Part shown: positions 51,650-61,152 of the stretch, in pieces | Numbering within the stretch: position 1 is the stretch's first letter | Layout: each line of letters starts with the position of its first letter | Assembly (NCBI GenBank): GCA_007132975.1 | Contig: SLNO01000012.1 | Coordinates: forward strand, 1 to 61,297 | Direction: 5' to 3' | Length of the DNA: 61,297 nt | Origin: Balneolales bacterium | GTDB taxonomy: Bacteria; Bacteroidota; Rhodothermia; Balneolales; Natronogracilivirgulaceae | Translations under genes and position numbers: made by a program | Notes under the pieces: generated by a model | What the model was told of the DNA's origin: nothing | Database searches by the model: none | The model's input: the letters and a program-made list of their open reading frames with translations, nothing else

Positions 51650-52567
51650 TTGCCTGTATTCCTGTCCCGACATCTGAGCAAGATCATTATTTACACATCG
51701 CTGATTTTTCTTCTGGTGGGGCTCTATTATGCCGATTACCTGATCAAGCCGAAGGTCCACTCTTTTCTCTTCCTGTTCTATTCCGTGATTTTTCTGTGGA
51801 CCGGCTTCCTGTTCTACAGCATTTGCTGGGGGAAGGTGCTGGGCTCAGAGTACCGCGACATCCGCACGCGCACCATAATGGCCAGCGCCGGGCTCACGAT
51901 CTTCGGCAAATACATCCCGGGGCGTCTGTGGATCCTGCTGGGACGGTCCGCCTATGTCGAGAAGCACAGCAACCACGACCTGGGCCCCCTCTCTCTGCTC
52001 TCTTTCAAAGAGCAGATCATAAGTATCTGGACCGGGTTCCTGCTCGGGCTGATCGGCTACAACCTGGCGGGCAATTTTTCGCCTGGCGGCGTAACCGGTA
52101 TCATTGTCTGGCTCGGACTCACACCGCTTGTACTCAGCAACCTGCTTCCGGGCATCATCAACCGGGTGATGGCCAAACTGATGAAGCGTGAGGTCAACAT
52201 CACCCCGCTTGACTGGCACATGATCCGGCGGGTAGTGCCATACAGCATCCTGAACTGGGGGATCTGGGCGGCCGGCTTTTACTTTCTGGTGCAGGCGCTG
52301 GTACCATATGACGTGCCCTGGCTGACCGGCCTCTGCTTCCCGCTTGCCGCCAATATCGGCATCCTCGCGTTTTTCGCGCCCGGCGGCATCGGCGTGCGGG
52401 AAACCATGATTGTCATCTACCTCAACCAGCTGGGCATCAGCGTGGCGGAGGCCACCACCATCGCCCTCGCCTCACGGCTCTGGTTCCTCTTCGGCGAGGG
52501 GTTCCTGTTCATCGTCGGCAATGCGGCGCACCTGCTGCGGACCTGGTGGCGCCCGGTTATCGACTGA
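51650..52567 (+). CDS. UPF0104 / lysylphosphatidylglycerol-synthase-like membrane protein
   Basis: A 305-residue protein with about eight transmembrane helices and the family segment FGKYIPGRLWILLGRSAY, then ANIGILAFFAPGGIGVRETM, characteristic of the LPG_synthase_TM/flippase-like UPF0104 family. It lacks the soluble aminoacyltransferase domain of MprF. The start is probably TTG 51650. It may move a lipid or glycolipid; the function is unproven. Confidence 0.82.
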   Translation: MPVFLSRHLSKIIIYTSLIFLLVGLYYADYLIKPKVHSFLFLFYSVIFLWTGFLFYSICWGKVLGSEYRDIRTRTIMASAGLTIFGKYIPGRLWILLGRSAYVEKHSNHDLGPLSLLSFKEQIISIWTGFLLGLIGYNLAGNFSPGGVTGIIVWLGLTPLVLSNLLPGIINRVMAKLMKREVNITPLDWHMIRRVVPYSILNWGIWAAGFYFLVQALVPYDVPWLTGLCFPLAANIGILAFFAPGGIGVRETMIVIYLNQLGISVAEATTIALASRLWFLFGEGFLFIVGNAAHLLRTWWRPVID

Positions 52568-52607
52568 CCGGCCGGCGGCAATGTCATTCAGCTGAAACCC
52601 CGTCCCC

Positions 52608-53915
52608 ATGAGCGGCATCTACATCCATATCCCCTTCTGCAAGCAGGCCTGTTCCTACTGCGACTTCTATTTTGTGACCCGCGACCGGCTGATCCCGGAG
52701 TTTGTGGATGCGCTTGTGCAAGAGATTGCGGCCGTGCCCGTCCATGGCGGCTCTCCCTTCCCGTCGGATCCCCTCCGGACGCTTTACCTTGGCGGAGGCA
52801 CGCCTTCCCGGCTGCCCGTAGCGCAGCTGGATCGGATTTTCGAGGCGCTTCACCGCCATTTTGACTTGTCCGGCCTTGCCGAAACCACGGTGGAGGTGAA
52901 CCCGGAAGATGTTACACCAGAGCTTCTTGCGGGGCTCCGCGCCATGGGCGTCACACGGCTCAGCATGGGCATCCAGTCATTCCAGCCCGATCTTCTGGAT
53001 TTCATGCACCGTGCCCACACCACTGAGCAGGCCCGGAAAGCGCTGGACGCCGTCACCGGCGCCGGCTTCTCCTCGTGGAGTGCGGACCTTATTTATGGGT
53101 GTCCGGACCAAGCCGACACACAATTGGCGGACGACCTGGCGCAGCTTCTGGCATACCGCCCCCCGCACATCTCCGCCTACTCTCTGACCATCGAGCCGCG
53201 CACGCGGCTGGGCAAGCAGGCCGGGCTTGGACGCCTTCAGCCGGCCGATGACGAGACCGTGGCCAGGCAGGCCCGGATGATCCGGGAGGAACTTGGCTCC
53301 GGCGGACTGGTACGCTACGAGATCAGCAATTACGCCGTGCCAGGACAGGAGGCGCAGCACAACTCAGCCTACTGGCAGCACGAAAACTACCTGGGTATGG
53401 GTCCGGCCGCGCACTCGTTTTACTGGCCGGCTGGTGGCAGCAACGCCATGCGGTGGTATCATCCCTCCGACATCCATAGCTGGACTCGCCTGGTTGGATC
53501 GGAAACGTACCGGAAATGGGTGGATGCGGCCGTCGGCGGATCGCGGGAGCGCAGCGACACCGGGACGATTGAAGCGGAACGGGGGGATGTCTCTTTAGCC
53601 GCTAGTGACGCACAGGCAAAAACGGTGTCTCCGCAACCGGCGGAATTCGACCCGGTCACGCCGGATGAGCTGGAAGCCGAGAAACTGTCGCTGCCAACCC
53701 TTGCCGGCGAGCGCCTGATGACCGGGCTTCGCACCCGGAGTGGCGTGGATCCTGATGAGCTCCCAAGTCGCTATGGGCGGCCGTTATCACCGTCGCAGCG
53801 GAGACTGATTGAGGAGTTCCGGAACCGCGGACTTATGGCATCGGGCGCCCCCCTGCGCCTGACAGAACAAGGCATGGAGCTGGCTGATGCGGTTATCCTC
53901 CGATTGATGGAGTAA
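52608..53915 (+). CDS. hemW: Radical SAM heme chaperone HemW
   Basis: A 435-residue radical SAM protein of the HemN/HemW family. The cluster-binding Cys11, Cys15 and Cys18 lie in HIPFCKQACSYCDFYF, followed by LYLGGGTPSRLP and VTRLSMGIQSFQPDLLDFMH. The short N-terminus and the lack of the extra Cys of true HemN point to HemW, which inserts heme into proteins. A low-complexity insert of about 40-45 residues (53535-53650) lies before the C-terminal domain. The start codon is 40 bp after the UPF0104 gene. Confidence 0.93.
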   Translation: MSGIYIHIPFCKQACSYCDFYFVTRDRLIPEFVDALVQEIAAVPVHGGSPFPSDPLRTLYLGGGTPSRLPVAQLDRIFEALHRHFDLSGLAETTVEVNPEDVTPELLAGLRAMGVTRLSMGIQSFQPDLLDFMHRAHTTEQARKALDAVTGAGFSSWSADLIYGCPDQADTQLADDLAQLLAYRPPHISAYSLTIEPRTRLGKQAGLGRLQPADDETVARQARMIREELGSGGLVRYEISNYAVPGQEAQHNSAYWQHENYLGMGPAAHSFYWPAGGSNAMRWYHPSDIHSWTRLVGSETYRKWVDAAVGGSRERSDTGTIEAERGDVSLAASDAQAKTVSPQPAEFDPVTPDELEAEKLSLPTLAGERLMTGLRTRSGVDPDELPSRYGRPLSPSQRRLIEEFRNRGLMASGAPLRLTEQGMELADAVILRLME

Positions 53916-54131
53916 CGTGGGTTTTGATGGCATGACAGGCTATTTCCGTCTGTCTCAAGAGCACACTGCGGTTTGAGGCACAAACCTCTTCCGGTTCTTG
54001 GAGGATGCGTCTCCCAGGCATAAATGGCAGGTTCCCCCACATGCATTTGTTATTGCAAAAAACCTTATTATCTTCATGTGCCTGTTAACTCTTTACTTTC
54101 TATCCAACTATATAAAAACAAGGTGAGCTTT

Positions 54132-54647
54132 ATGACAAGAGTAAATAAAAGCGTGTTGTTGCTTGCAGTGCTGTCGCTGCTGGTATGGGGACCGACAGCC
54201 AATGCCCAAAACAATCCTGGTGAGATTACCCTGGGTGGTGGTCTGGCCTACGGCGAGAAATTAAGCGAACTTGGCCTGCAGTTTGGAGGGTACTATGTAC
54301 TCAATGAGAACATGAGGGTCGGTGGTGATCTTATCTACTGGCTTGTAGACTCGCCCAGCGGCATATCAAACACCTACTTTGAAGTGAACGGAAACTTCCA
54401 CTACCTTTTCTATGAGGAAAACGATATCACACTCTATGGCATTGGTAGTTTGGGGATACACTATTTCAGTACAGAGGTATCATTTTTTGGAATGACTGAG
54501 TCGGTTTCCGACACGGATCTTGCACTCGGCATTGGTGTCGGCGGCGAATACGATCTTGGTGCCGTCAAGCTTTACGCCGAACCGCGCCTGTTCCTGACCG
54601 GTTTCGACCAGTTTGCCATATCGTTCGGTGTTCGCTACACCCTCTGA
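54132..54647 (+). CDS. Small outer-membrane beta-barrel protein
   Basis: A 171-residue protein with signal peptide (LLLAVLSLLVWGPTANAQ) and eight or so predicted strands with alternating residues (ITLGGGLAYGEKLSELGLQF, YFEVNGNFHYLFYEE, YGIGSLGIHYFSTEVSFFG), ending in VRYTL, a barrel end signature. It resembles OmpW/OprF-like small porins but I cannot name it. AAGGTGAG precedes ATG 54132. A strong terminator follows. Confidence 0.85.
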   Translation: MTRVNKSVLLLAVLSLLVWGPTANAQNNPGEITLGGGLAYGEKLSELGLQFGGYYVLNENMRVGGDLIYWLVDSPSGISNTYFEVNGNFHYLFYEENDITLYGIGSLGIHYFSTEVSFFGMTESVSDTDLALGIGVGGEYDLGAVKLYAEPRLFLTGFDQFAISFGVRYTL

Positions 54648-54678
54648 TAAACAGTTATCGATCGATCATTATAAGAAC

Positions 54679-54722
54679 AGCAGGTCCGGCAACATTTTTG
54701 AAGCCGGGCCTGCTGTTTTTTT
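54679..54722 (+). terminator. Strong intrinsic terminator after the outer-membrane gene
   Basis: A 12-bp stem (AGCAGGTCCGGC 54679-54690, GCCGGGCCTGCT 54703-54714, one G-T pair) with a 12-nt loop and then G plus seven T. It clearly ends the plus-strand gene. Confidence 0.92.
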
Positions 54723-54834
54723 ATTATCAAGAAGCAGAAATGCCACCCCGTCCATTATTATATGGAGCCGCATCCATCAAGATCAAACGGCAGATAGCGC
54801 TACGAGCGGCATGCTCCCATATTTTGCCGGGCCC

Positions 54835-55275
54835 CTAAAACTCTCCGAGCGCCAGATATACTGGAGTGCTGTTTTTGCTTGAGAATTTGATGGCATCCTG
54901 TACCATTGCCTCAATAGCTTCGTGGTCCTTTTCTTTTGCCTCATCGATGGTAAGGAATGGCGCATCTGCGGGAATATCGGCCGTGCTTGCTGCGCAAGTG
55001 ACCGTGATTTCCATCGGACTGTAGAGCCCGAATGTTATGGCATTTGCAACCAGGTTTAGGAAAGACAGCTTCGTCTCAACGATTGCGACGCCGCTCGGAC
55101 AATCCTGGGCTACATTCAGCGCGCTGGGCGGTACAAGTCCAGCAAGAAAACCGTGCGCCCATTTCACCTCTATGGTTTGAGCGGATGGTGTAAGGCCGGT
55201 TGTAACGCGTGCATTGTAGCAGCCCGAAACGAAAAGAACTCCGATAAAGAGTAGTATTATGGCATGTTTATTCAT
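54835..55275 (-). CDS. Bor-like lipoprotein
   Basis: A 146-residue protein with a lipobox (LLFIGVLFVSGCYNA, Cys19). The middle section resembles the Bor/Iss family of phage-derived serum-resistance lipoproteins: ARVTTGLTPSAQTIEVKW, GFLAGLVPPSALNVAQDCPSG, then ITFGLYSPMEITVTCA. The C-terminal about 50 residues after this are acidic and unlike Bor. It would be anchored to the outer membrane. The gene stands alone between terminators and the metalloprotease genes. Confidence 0.8.
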   Translation of the reverse strand: MNKHAIILLFIGVLFVSGCYNARVTTGLTPSAQTIEVKWAHGFLAGLVPPSALNVAQDCPSGVAIVETKLSFLNLVANAITFGLYSPMEITVTCAASTADIPADAPFLTIDEAKEKDHEAIEAMVQDAIKFSSKNSTPVYLALGEF

Positions 55276-55423
55276 GATATGCTCCCTATTATGTGATTGT
55301 TTTTGGACAAAATGCCCGTGGCAAAATAGCTAATGAACAGCACTTATCATAGATTCTGCCGTTCCTGAAGTCTGACTTTTTTATGATGACCCTGCATGGC
55401 GGTTTATGGGCGTAGACAATGGT

Positions 55424-55454
55424 GTCATTAATCCGGTTCGGGACGGATAATGAC
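55424..55454. terminator. Hairpin after the first metalloprotease gene
   Basis: GTCATTA/TAATGAC and TCCG/CGGA form an 11-bp stem with a bulged A around an 8-nt loop, about 20 bp after the stop of the minus-strand gene. It has no T-run. Confidence 0.4.
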
Positions 55455-55474
55455 GGTGAAACTGCTCGAATCCC

Positions 55475-58174
55475 CTATTTAACCATCGTCATTTTGCGGG
55501 TAAGCGATCCGCCGGTTGATGTGGTAAGCCGGTACAGATAGACACCACTGCTCATTGTGCACGCATCTCTTGCATCAAACCGCACCTGGTGCTCTCCCCT
55601 TTCATGAAAACCGTCCGCCAGCGTGGCTATGCGGCGACCTGTGATGTCGTACAGATGGAGGGTGGCATGTCCGGCTTCCGGCAGCGAAAAGCGGATCATC
55701 GTTTCCGGGTTGAAGGGATTCGGGTAATTTTGCTCCAATGAAAGAGCCACGGGTTGTTCCGCATCGGTGTCGTCGGGCTTCCCTGCAAAAACCGGCCCCA
55801 TCACGCGTATGGTATCCATGGCAGGGTGATCCAGAGTGTAAACATATTCATCCAGCCGCAGCTCTGCGATACGGAAGTGGATATAACCCTCGTTCATTGG
55901 TACGATTCGCAGGGTCAGCAAACCGTTGGGATCAAAGCCAGAGGCCAATGGTCCCGATGAGGCAAAAACGAAACGCAAGCGGTGCGTCTCGTCGTCATAA
56001 TTCCAGATTCGCAGCTCCGGATCCATATTTCCCGGCAACATATCTGATATTTCCAGCGAGATCGGATCGCCCGGGCCCATACCGCCGTCATCGGGTGGAA
56101 AATCGACCTCCACATCCATATACAATGCGCTCCACTCCGGCGCATGTCCGCCTTGCAGCTCCTGCGCCACCGCCACACGGAGCTGGATGTCCATTTTCTG
56201 CTCGGCCAGCACCTGATCTTCAAGCAGAATCAGCTTAGCCGTCACGGTATCCGGGGGCGCTGTTTTGGGGTCCGCATGGTCGCTCGGTGACTTCGCTGGC
56301 CGGGCAGCCTTGTTCCATACGGGGGCAGCCGGCGGTGCGTCATCGTTGCCAATAGTTTCAAACCGGCTCCACTCGGGTCCCAGGTTGTCAAGATTGTCAT
56401 CAAGCGGGAAGGAGGTTCCGTTTTCCAGGTTTTTCAGCACCAGCGAGGCGTCGAAAGGCGTGATCGTACCGTTTCCGGAAACATCAGCAAGAAACAGGTC
56501 AAAAGGACTGGTGGCAGACGGGTTCAGGACCCGGGAGAGCATCCACCCCGCATCTTCCACCGTAATCGATCCGGTTTTCGTGATGTTTCCATACGGGATG
56601 CGCTCAATGGCCGGACCTTCACCGGCCAGTAGCTGCAAAGAGTTGACAGAGGAGCCCCCAACAGTGTTCATGGTCACAATCCCCAGCCAGTCAAGGTGGC
56701 TCCAGTCGACCGGAAAAACCAGCTTTTGACGCTTTTCGGTGCCGGCTTTCACTAGGAATTCAAACACTTCCCCGTTGTAGGCCTTGCCCAGGAAGCCGAT
56801 GCCAAGGGGGAGCTCGCTGTTGAAAAGTGCGAGCGCCACATCGCCGGCCGCATTCATCTGATCCGCCCGGAATTCATAGAAGCGGGCGCTGTGAAAGGGA
56901 ACTGTGGTAGGTGCGTCCGGCCAGACCGGGATTTCGTCAAAACTGCCCGCCACCTGCGATGTCGGGTAGTTTTCCCGCTCAGAGAATCCGTAGTTGAACA
57001 GGGAGCGGTCACCCGATGCCAGATGCCACAAGTAGTTGCGCAGCAGCGACTTCTCGAGATCCGGGAGGGCAGCTCCGGGAGCCTGCTTCCCGGCATCTGA
57101 TGGCCCGTACAAGCCCGCCGTTCCATATGCGTCCGCCGTTCCATAGCTGCTCGCCACATCATTGGCGCCGGCTTGTCCATTCACACCCGCAATATGGTCG
57201 CCACGATAGCGGTCAATAACCCGCTGCATCGCTTCCAGCATGGGGATATTGCGCCCGGACAGGTAATCCTCACCGATCTCGTCCCACACATCCACCCAAA
57301 ACCCCGGGCCAAAATCCTCGTGGTAGTACTGCATGAAAGTAACATGGCTGTAGGCGCGCGGGAAGCGTGTCTGCGGGTTGCCAAAGATGCCGGCGGTGCC
57401 GCCGATGTAGTTGTAGTAATCGTTGACGTTCGGGAAGACCACGTTCTCCATCAAGGTGGCGTCCATCTCCAGCCAGTTTACATTTATCTCGTTGCCGCTG
57501 AAACAGTTGGTGGTGTACTGGATAACGTGCTTGAGCTCGTGGGCGATGGTCACTTTGAGGGCACCGAGGATCTTGTCGTCGTCATCGTTGCGCTGGAAGG
57601 CCGGATCGGAGAATGTGCTGTTCACAAAAAAGCGCGACGGGGTTCTGTTGTCAAAATAACCGTAGATTTTCTGCCCGCCCGAAGTGCGCAGATCTCCGAA
57701 AACGATGTCGAGCTGAGGGCCGGTGCCCGGGTTGCAGCGCGTGCTGTTCAGCGGGTCGGTGTAACCGAGCTGTTCCACCTGGTAGCGGTAGGAAGAGTCG
57801 GCATACTGCGCCGCCAGGGCGATGTAGTCAGGCACACCCGGCGGGCCAATGCCGGTTTCCTTGCTCCAGACGCTGTCGGGACCCTCGGTGGTGTAGAGCA
57901 GGCGGAAACGCCCCGACTCCGATTCGTATGCGTGCACCTCAATGGTGTCGGTCACCCTGGCCATACCCGCGGTTTCCAGGACGTCCGGCGAGGGATCGTG
58001 CCCTGTCAGGAATGGCGTAAAACATCGTATGACTGATTCAGAAGGATCCCCGCCAACCGGCGATCTCTCACTTTGCACGCCGGCCACAAGCGCTCCCGGC
58101 CAGAGTCCCGCCGCGAAAGCCAGCAGGCCTATAAGGAGTGTCATTGGTGCATAATGGAGTGTGCGTGTTGCCAT
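55475..58174 (-). CDS. MXAN_6640-type secreted metalloprotease with dockerin-like repeats and T9SS domain
   Basis: An 899-residue exported protein. After the signal peptide comes a zinc-protease-like domain with HELKH (212-216) in TIAHELKHVIQYTTNCF and the conserved WLEMDATLMENVVFPNVND, as in MXAN_6640-type putative metalloproteases. A linker with repeated SYGTADAYGTAGLYG follows; two dockerin-type Ca loops (GNITKTGSITVEDAGWML and DVSGNGTITPFDASLVLKNL), a beta-domain and a T9SS type A sorting domain (LEQNYPNPFNPETMIRFSL) come last. It probably acts at the cell surface. A paralogue precedes it by 52 bp on the same strand. Confidence 0.87.
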   Translation of the reverse strand: MATRTLHYAPMTLLIGLLAFAAGLWPGALVAGVQSERSPVGGDPSESVIRCFTPFLTGHDPSPDVLETAGMARVTDTIEVHAYESESGRFRLLYTTEGPDSVWSKETGIGPPGVPDYIALAAQYADSSYRYQVEQLGYTDPLNSTRCNPGTGPQLDIVFGDLRTSGGQKIYGYFDNRTPSRFFVNSTFSDPAFQRNDDDDKILGALKVTIAHELKHVIQYTTNCFSGNEINVNWLEMDATLMENVVFPNVNDYYNYIGGTAGIFGNPQTRFPRAYSHVTFMQYYHEDFGPGFWVDVWDEIGEDYLSGRNIPMLEAMQRVIDRYRGDHIAGVNGQAGANDVASSYGTADAYGTAGLYGPSDAGKQAPGAALPDLEKSLLRNYLWHLASGDRSLFNYGFSERENYPTSQVAGSFDEIPVWPDAPTTVPFHSARFYEFRADQMNAAGDVALALFNSELPLGIGFLGKAYNGEVFEFLVKAGTEKRQKLVFPVDWSHLDWLGIVTMNTVGGSSVNSLQLLAGEGPAIERIPYGNITKTGSITVEDAGWMLSRVLNPSATSPFDLFLADVSGNGTITPFDASLVLKNLENGTSFPLDDNLDNLGPEWSRFETIGNDDAPPAAPVWNKAARPAKSPSDHADPKTAPPDTVTAKLILLEDQVLAEQKMDIQLRVAVAQELQGGHAPEWSALYMDVEVDFPPDDGGMGPGDPISLEISDMLPGNMDPELRIWNYDDETHRLRFVFASSGPLASGFDPNGLLTLRIVPMNEGYIHFRIAELRLDEYVYTLDHPAMDTIRVMGPVFAGKPDDTDAEQPVALSLEQNYPNPFNPETMIRFSLPEAGHATLHLYDITGRRIATLADGFHERGEHQVRFDARDACTMSSGVYLYRLTTSTGGSLTRKMTMVK

Positions 58175-58226
58175 TTCAATAAATTACACAGAAAAACAGA
58201 CTGTTACACAGGATTTGCACCTCCGT

Positions 58227-59987
58227 TCACCTCACAAACGTCATTTTGCCGGTTTTCTGCACGCTTCCGGTCCGCAGACGATACAAATAAACTCCCGCCG
58301 CAAGGCCTTTTGCATCGAAGGGTACCGAATAGCGCCCTGGTGCCGCATCCTCATCCACCAGGAGGGCCACTTTCCTGCCGGTCACGTCGTAGACCGCCAG
58401 CCTCACCCGCTCTTGTTCCGGGATGCTGAAGATGATGGTTGTGCCGGGATTGCCGGCCGCCTCCTGAAACGGGTTTGGATAGTTCTGCTCCAGCACCACC
58501 ACATCCGGAATACTTTCGATTGCCACATCCAGAGAGTACAAGACCGGCATGCTCCTGTCGGCATTGGCCACCACCAGCAGAAAGGAATCAACCTGCGCTG
58601 CGAAAAACGGGGAGGTCGTCAGGGCCATTCCGCCAGCGCCGGAGACCGGGATCCACTCCCTGACGGAGCCGTCGCTTTTGTATGCCAGCACACCCAGGCC
58701 CAGGTTTTCATGGTCATGGTTTGCAGAGATCGAAATCCGTCCGAGCTGGCCCGGTCCCGGGTAGAACATCCGGTAGGTCGCCGAGAGCGTGGCAAGCTGC
58801 CCGGATTCCACGTACGGATCGGGCACAGGCGCCGCCACAGGCTCTATGGCGGCATCGGGATAGGCCGCCGACTCGGCGAAGCCGTATCCATCCACCGTAC
58901 GCCTGCCTGAAGTGGCATGCCACAGATGGTTGCGGACAAACATTTCACGGAATCGCGCAACGCCCTGGTCCGGATCCCCGCTCATGGCCCGGCGCATGGC
59001 GTGGACCATCAGTATCTGCGGATCGCGGCGCACCTCGTCCCACACATCCACCCAGTACGGCATGCCCAGGTGTTCGGCGAAGAATAGCGACCAGGTGACG
59101 TGACTGTAGGCGACAGGCGTGGAGCGTTCCGGATTGCCGAAGATGCCGGCTGTCCCCCCGATGTAGTTGTAGTAATCGTTCACTTGCGGAAAGACGATGT
59201 TCTCCATCATGGTGGCGTCCATCTCCACCCAGTGCGTGCTGCCGGCGTTGCCTTGCCAGCGGTTGGTGGCGTACTGGATGGAGTGCTTGAGCTCGTGGGC
59301 GATGGTGACCTTGAGCGCGCCCAGCTGGTGGCCGTCGGGATCGTCGTTGGGCGGAAAGTTGAGGAAGGTGTTGTGGACCACGATGCGCGTGGTTTCGCCG
59401 TCCTGGATGGTGTAGCCATAGGTGCGCGCGCCGATATTTCGGAATTCGATGGTGAGCGGGTCGGAGCCCACCGGATCTACAAAGCCGATTTCGGCCACTT
59501 GTAGCTGCCACGAATAGTCGGCGTACTCCGCGGCGCGTTCAATGTAATCGGGGATGCCGCTGTCGTTGGTGTCATCGGAGGGTACGGCATGGAACCCCTC
59601 GCGTTGGAAAACCATGCGGAACCGCCCCGACGGCGACAGGTGCACCTCTGCATCGCTGATCTCACGGCGGTCGATGCCCTCAATTTTACGACGGATGTGC
59701 GGATCCACCCGCGACGCATCCTCCCCGTAAAGCATGATCCAGGGCGTCAGGCATTTGATGGCATCGCCATGGTTGCTATCTTTCGGACCTGATGCGGAAT
59801 GCTGAAGCCCCTCTCCTCCCGCCTGTTCGGCTGCATTGCCGGGAAATGCGAAGAGAAAGACAAGAGGCAGCACGCAAAGCAACGCCCTTATGGCTGTCCA
59901 CGGTCCCGATATCAGGGAGGTACTTTGAGGCGTCAGGTCTGTCAAAGTTTTTGATGATTTTTTCAGTGTGCGTGCCCGCGCGCTCAT
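58227..59987 (-). CDS. MXAN_6640-type secreted metalloprotease with T9SS domain, paralogue
   Basis: A 586-residue paralogue of the gene at 55475-58174. HELKH (231-235) lies in TIAHELKHSIQYATNRWQ, and WVEMDATMMENIVFPQVND and the YNYIGGTAGIFGNP segment are almost the same as in the paralogue. It lacks the dockerin-like loops and goes from the protease part to the T9SS domain (EQNYPNPFQEAAGNPGTTI, AAGVYLYRLRTG). The N-terminal about 30 residues before the signal helix are basic. The 52-bp gap suggests cotranscription with the longer gene downstream. Confidence 0.87.
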   Translation of the reverse strand: MSARARTLKKSSKTLTDLTPQSTSLISGPWTAIRALLCVLPLVFLFAFPGNAAEQAGGEGLQHSASGPKDSNHGDAIKCLTPWIMLYGEDASRVDPHIRRKIEGIDRREISDAEVHLSPSGRFRMVFQREGFHAVPSDDTNDSGIPDYIERAAEYADYSWQLQVAEIGFVDPVGSDPLTIEFRNIGARTYGYTIQDGETTRIVVHNTFLNFPPNDDPDGHQLGALKVTIAHELKHSIQYATNRWQGNAGSTHWVEMDATMMENIVFPQVNDYYNYIGGTAGIFGNPERSTPVAYSHVTWSLFFAEHLGMPYWVDVWDEVRRDPQILMVHAMRRAMSGDPDQGVARFREMFVRNHLWHATSGRRTVDGYGFAESAAYPDAAIEPVAAPVPDPYVESGQLATLSATYRMFYPGPGQLGRISISANHDHENLGLGVLAYKSDGSVREWIPVSGAGGMALTTSPFFAAQVDSFLLVVANADRSMPVLYSLDVAIESIPDVVVLEQNYPNPFQEAAGNPGTTIIFSIPEQERVRLAVYDVTGRKVALLVDEDAAPGRYSVPFDAKGLAAGVYLYRLRTGSVQKTGKMTFVR

Positions 59988-60094
59988 GTGCCATGCCGGC
60001 CAGCGTCATGTGATAACCGGCACCATCCCACATGATAACCGGCCGTTTCACCGTTTTGTCTAAATGTACCATTAACGAAGTGCAGAACAAATTT

Positions 60095-61066
60095 ATGTCA
60101 CACCCATTTCGTGTCATCCTTTTTTACAACTTCTCCCTCATAGAAAATCCGCAGGCATGGGTGGATGGGGACCGCGGCCTTTGCCGGCGGCTTGGCCTGA
60201 AGGGACGCGTCTACATCTCGGGGGAGGGGATCAACGGAACGCTTGCCGGCGGCGTGGATGAGATCGAGGCATACAAAAAGGAACTTCGTTCGCGCGATGG
60301 GTTTGGTGATACGGAATTCAAGGAGGATGCGTGCGATACCGTTCCGTTTGCACGGCTTATCATCAAAATACGTCCGGAGATCGTCTCGCTGCGGGCGGAT
60401 GAGCCCCTCGACCCGAACACAGAAGGCGGCGCCCGGCTGTCGCCCGCCGAGTGGCGCCGTGTCATGGAATCGGGCAAGGAGTATGTGATGATCGATGTGC
60501 GGAACAATTACGAGTCGCGCATCGGTCATTTTGACGGTGCCCTGACCCCCGATGTGGAGAATTTTTATGATTTTCCGAAGTGGCTGGACTCGGCCGGCAT
60601 CCCGAAGGAAAAGAAGGTCCTGATGTACTGTACCGGCGGTATCCGGTGCGAGAAGTTTTCCGTGCTGATGAAAAAGAAGGGGTACGGCGACGTGAACCAG
60701 TTGCACGGCGGCATCCTCAACTATGCCCGGGAGGAAGGCGGGCAGCATTTCCGGGGCAAGTGCTTTGTTTTTGACGACCGGCTGGTGGTGCCGGTGAACC
60801 CGGAGGACGAGGAACCGATCAGCCATTGCGATATCACCGGCCAGCCCTGCGACATGTACATCAACTGCGCAAACATGGAGTGCAACCGGCTGTTCGTCTG
60901 CTCCGAGGAAGGCGCGCGGCAGATGGAGGGGTGCTGCAGCGATGCATGCCGGCAGAACCCGCGCAAGCGGCCCTTTGATCCGGAGAAGGCTTATGCTCCC
61001 TTCCGGCGCTGGTACCATTATTTTGACGCCTCGTTCAAAAGCAGGCCGGAAGCCGGCCGTGATTGA
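60095..61066 (+). CDS. trhO: tRNA uridine(34) hydroxylase, rhodanese family (TrhO)
   Basis: A 323-residue YceA/TrhO protein. The N-terminal domain has GLKGRVYISGEGINGTLAG, then the rhodanese domain with VMIDVRNNYESRIGHFDGAL and the catalytic Cys in MYCTGGIRCEKF, and the C-terminal Cys-rich region with DITGQPCDMYINCANMECN and FVCSEEGARQMEGCCS. It hydroxylates uridine 34 of some tRNAs with O2. ATG 60095 begins the conserved part; the frame opens at 60032. The upstream region has two direct copies of the word ATAACCGGC (60012 and 60035). Confidence 0.95.
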   Translation: MSHPFRVILFYNFSLIENPQAWVDGDRGLCRRLGLKGRVYISGEGINGTLAGGVDEIEAYKKELRSRDGFGDTEFKEDACDTVPFARLIIKIRPEIVSLRADEPLDPNTEGGARLSPAEWRRVMESGKEYVMIDVRNNYESRIGHFDGALTPDVENFYDFPKWLDSAGIPKEKKVLMYCTGGIRCEKFSVLMKKKGYGDVNQLHGGILNYAREEGGQHFRGKCFVFDDRLVVPVNPEDEEPISHCDITGQPCDMYINCANMECNRLFVCSEEGARQMEGCCSDACRQNPRKRPFDPEKAYAPFRRWYHYFDASFKSRPEAGRD

Positions 61067-61069
61067 CCG

Positions 61070-61095
61070 GCGCCACGAATGAGCGCCACGAATGA
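61070..61095. repeat. Tandem 13-bp duplication after trhO
   Basis: GCGCCACGAATGA occurs twice head to tail (61070-61082, 61083-61095), directly after the trhO stop. It looks like a slippage product. Confidence 0.8.
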
Positions 61096-61152
61096 CCACT
61101 ATTACTGATGGCCGACACTTCGATTGAACGACACCCGGCAAAGTCCACAAAC

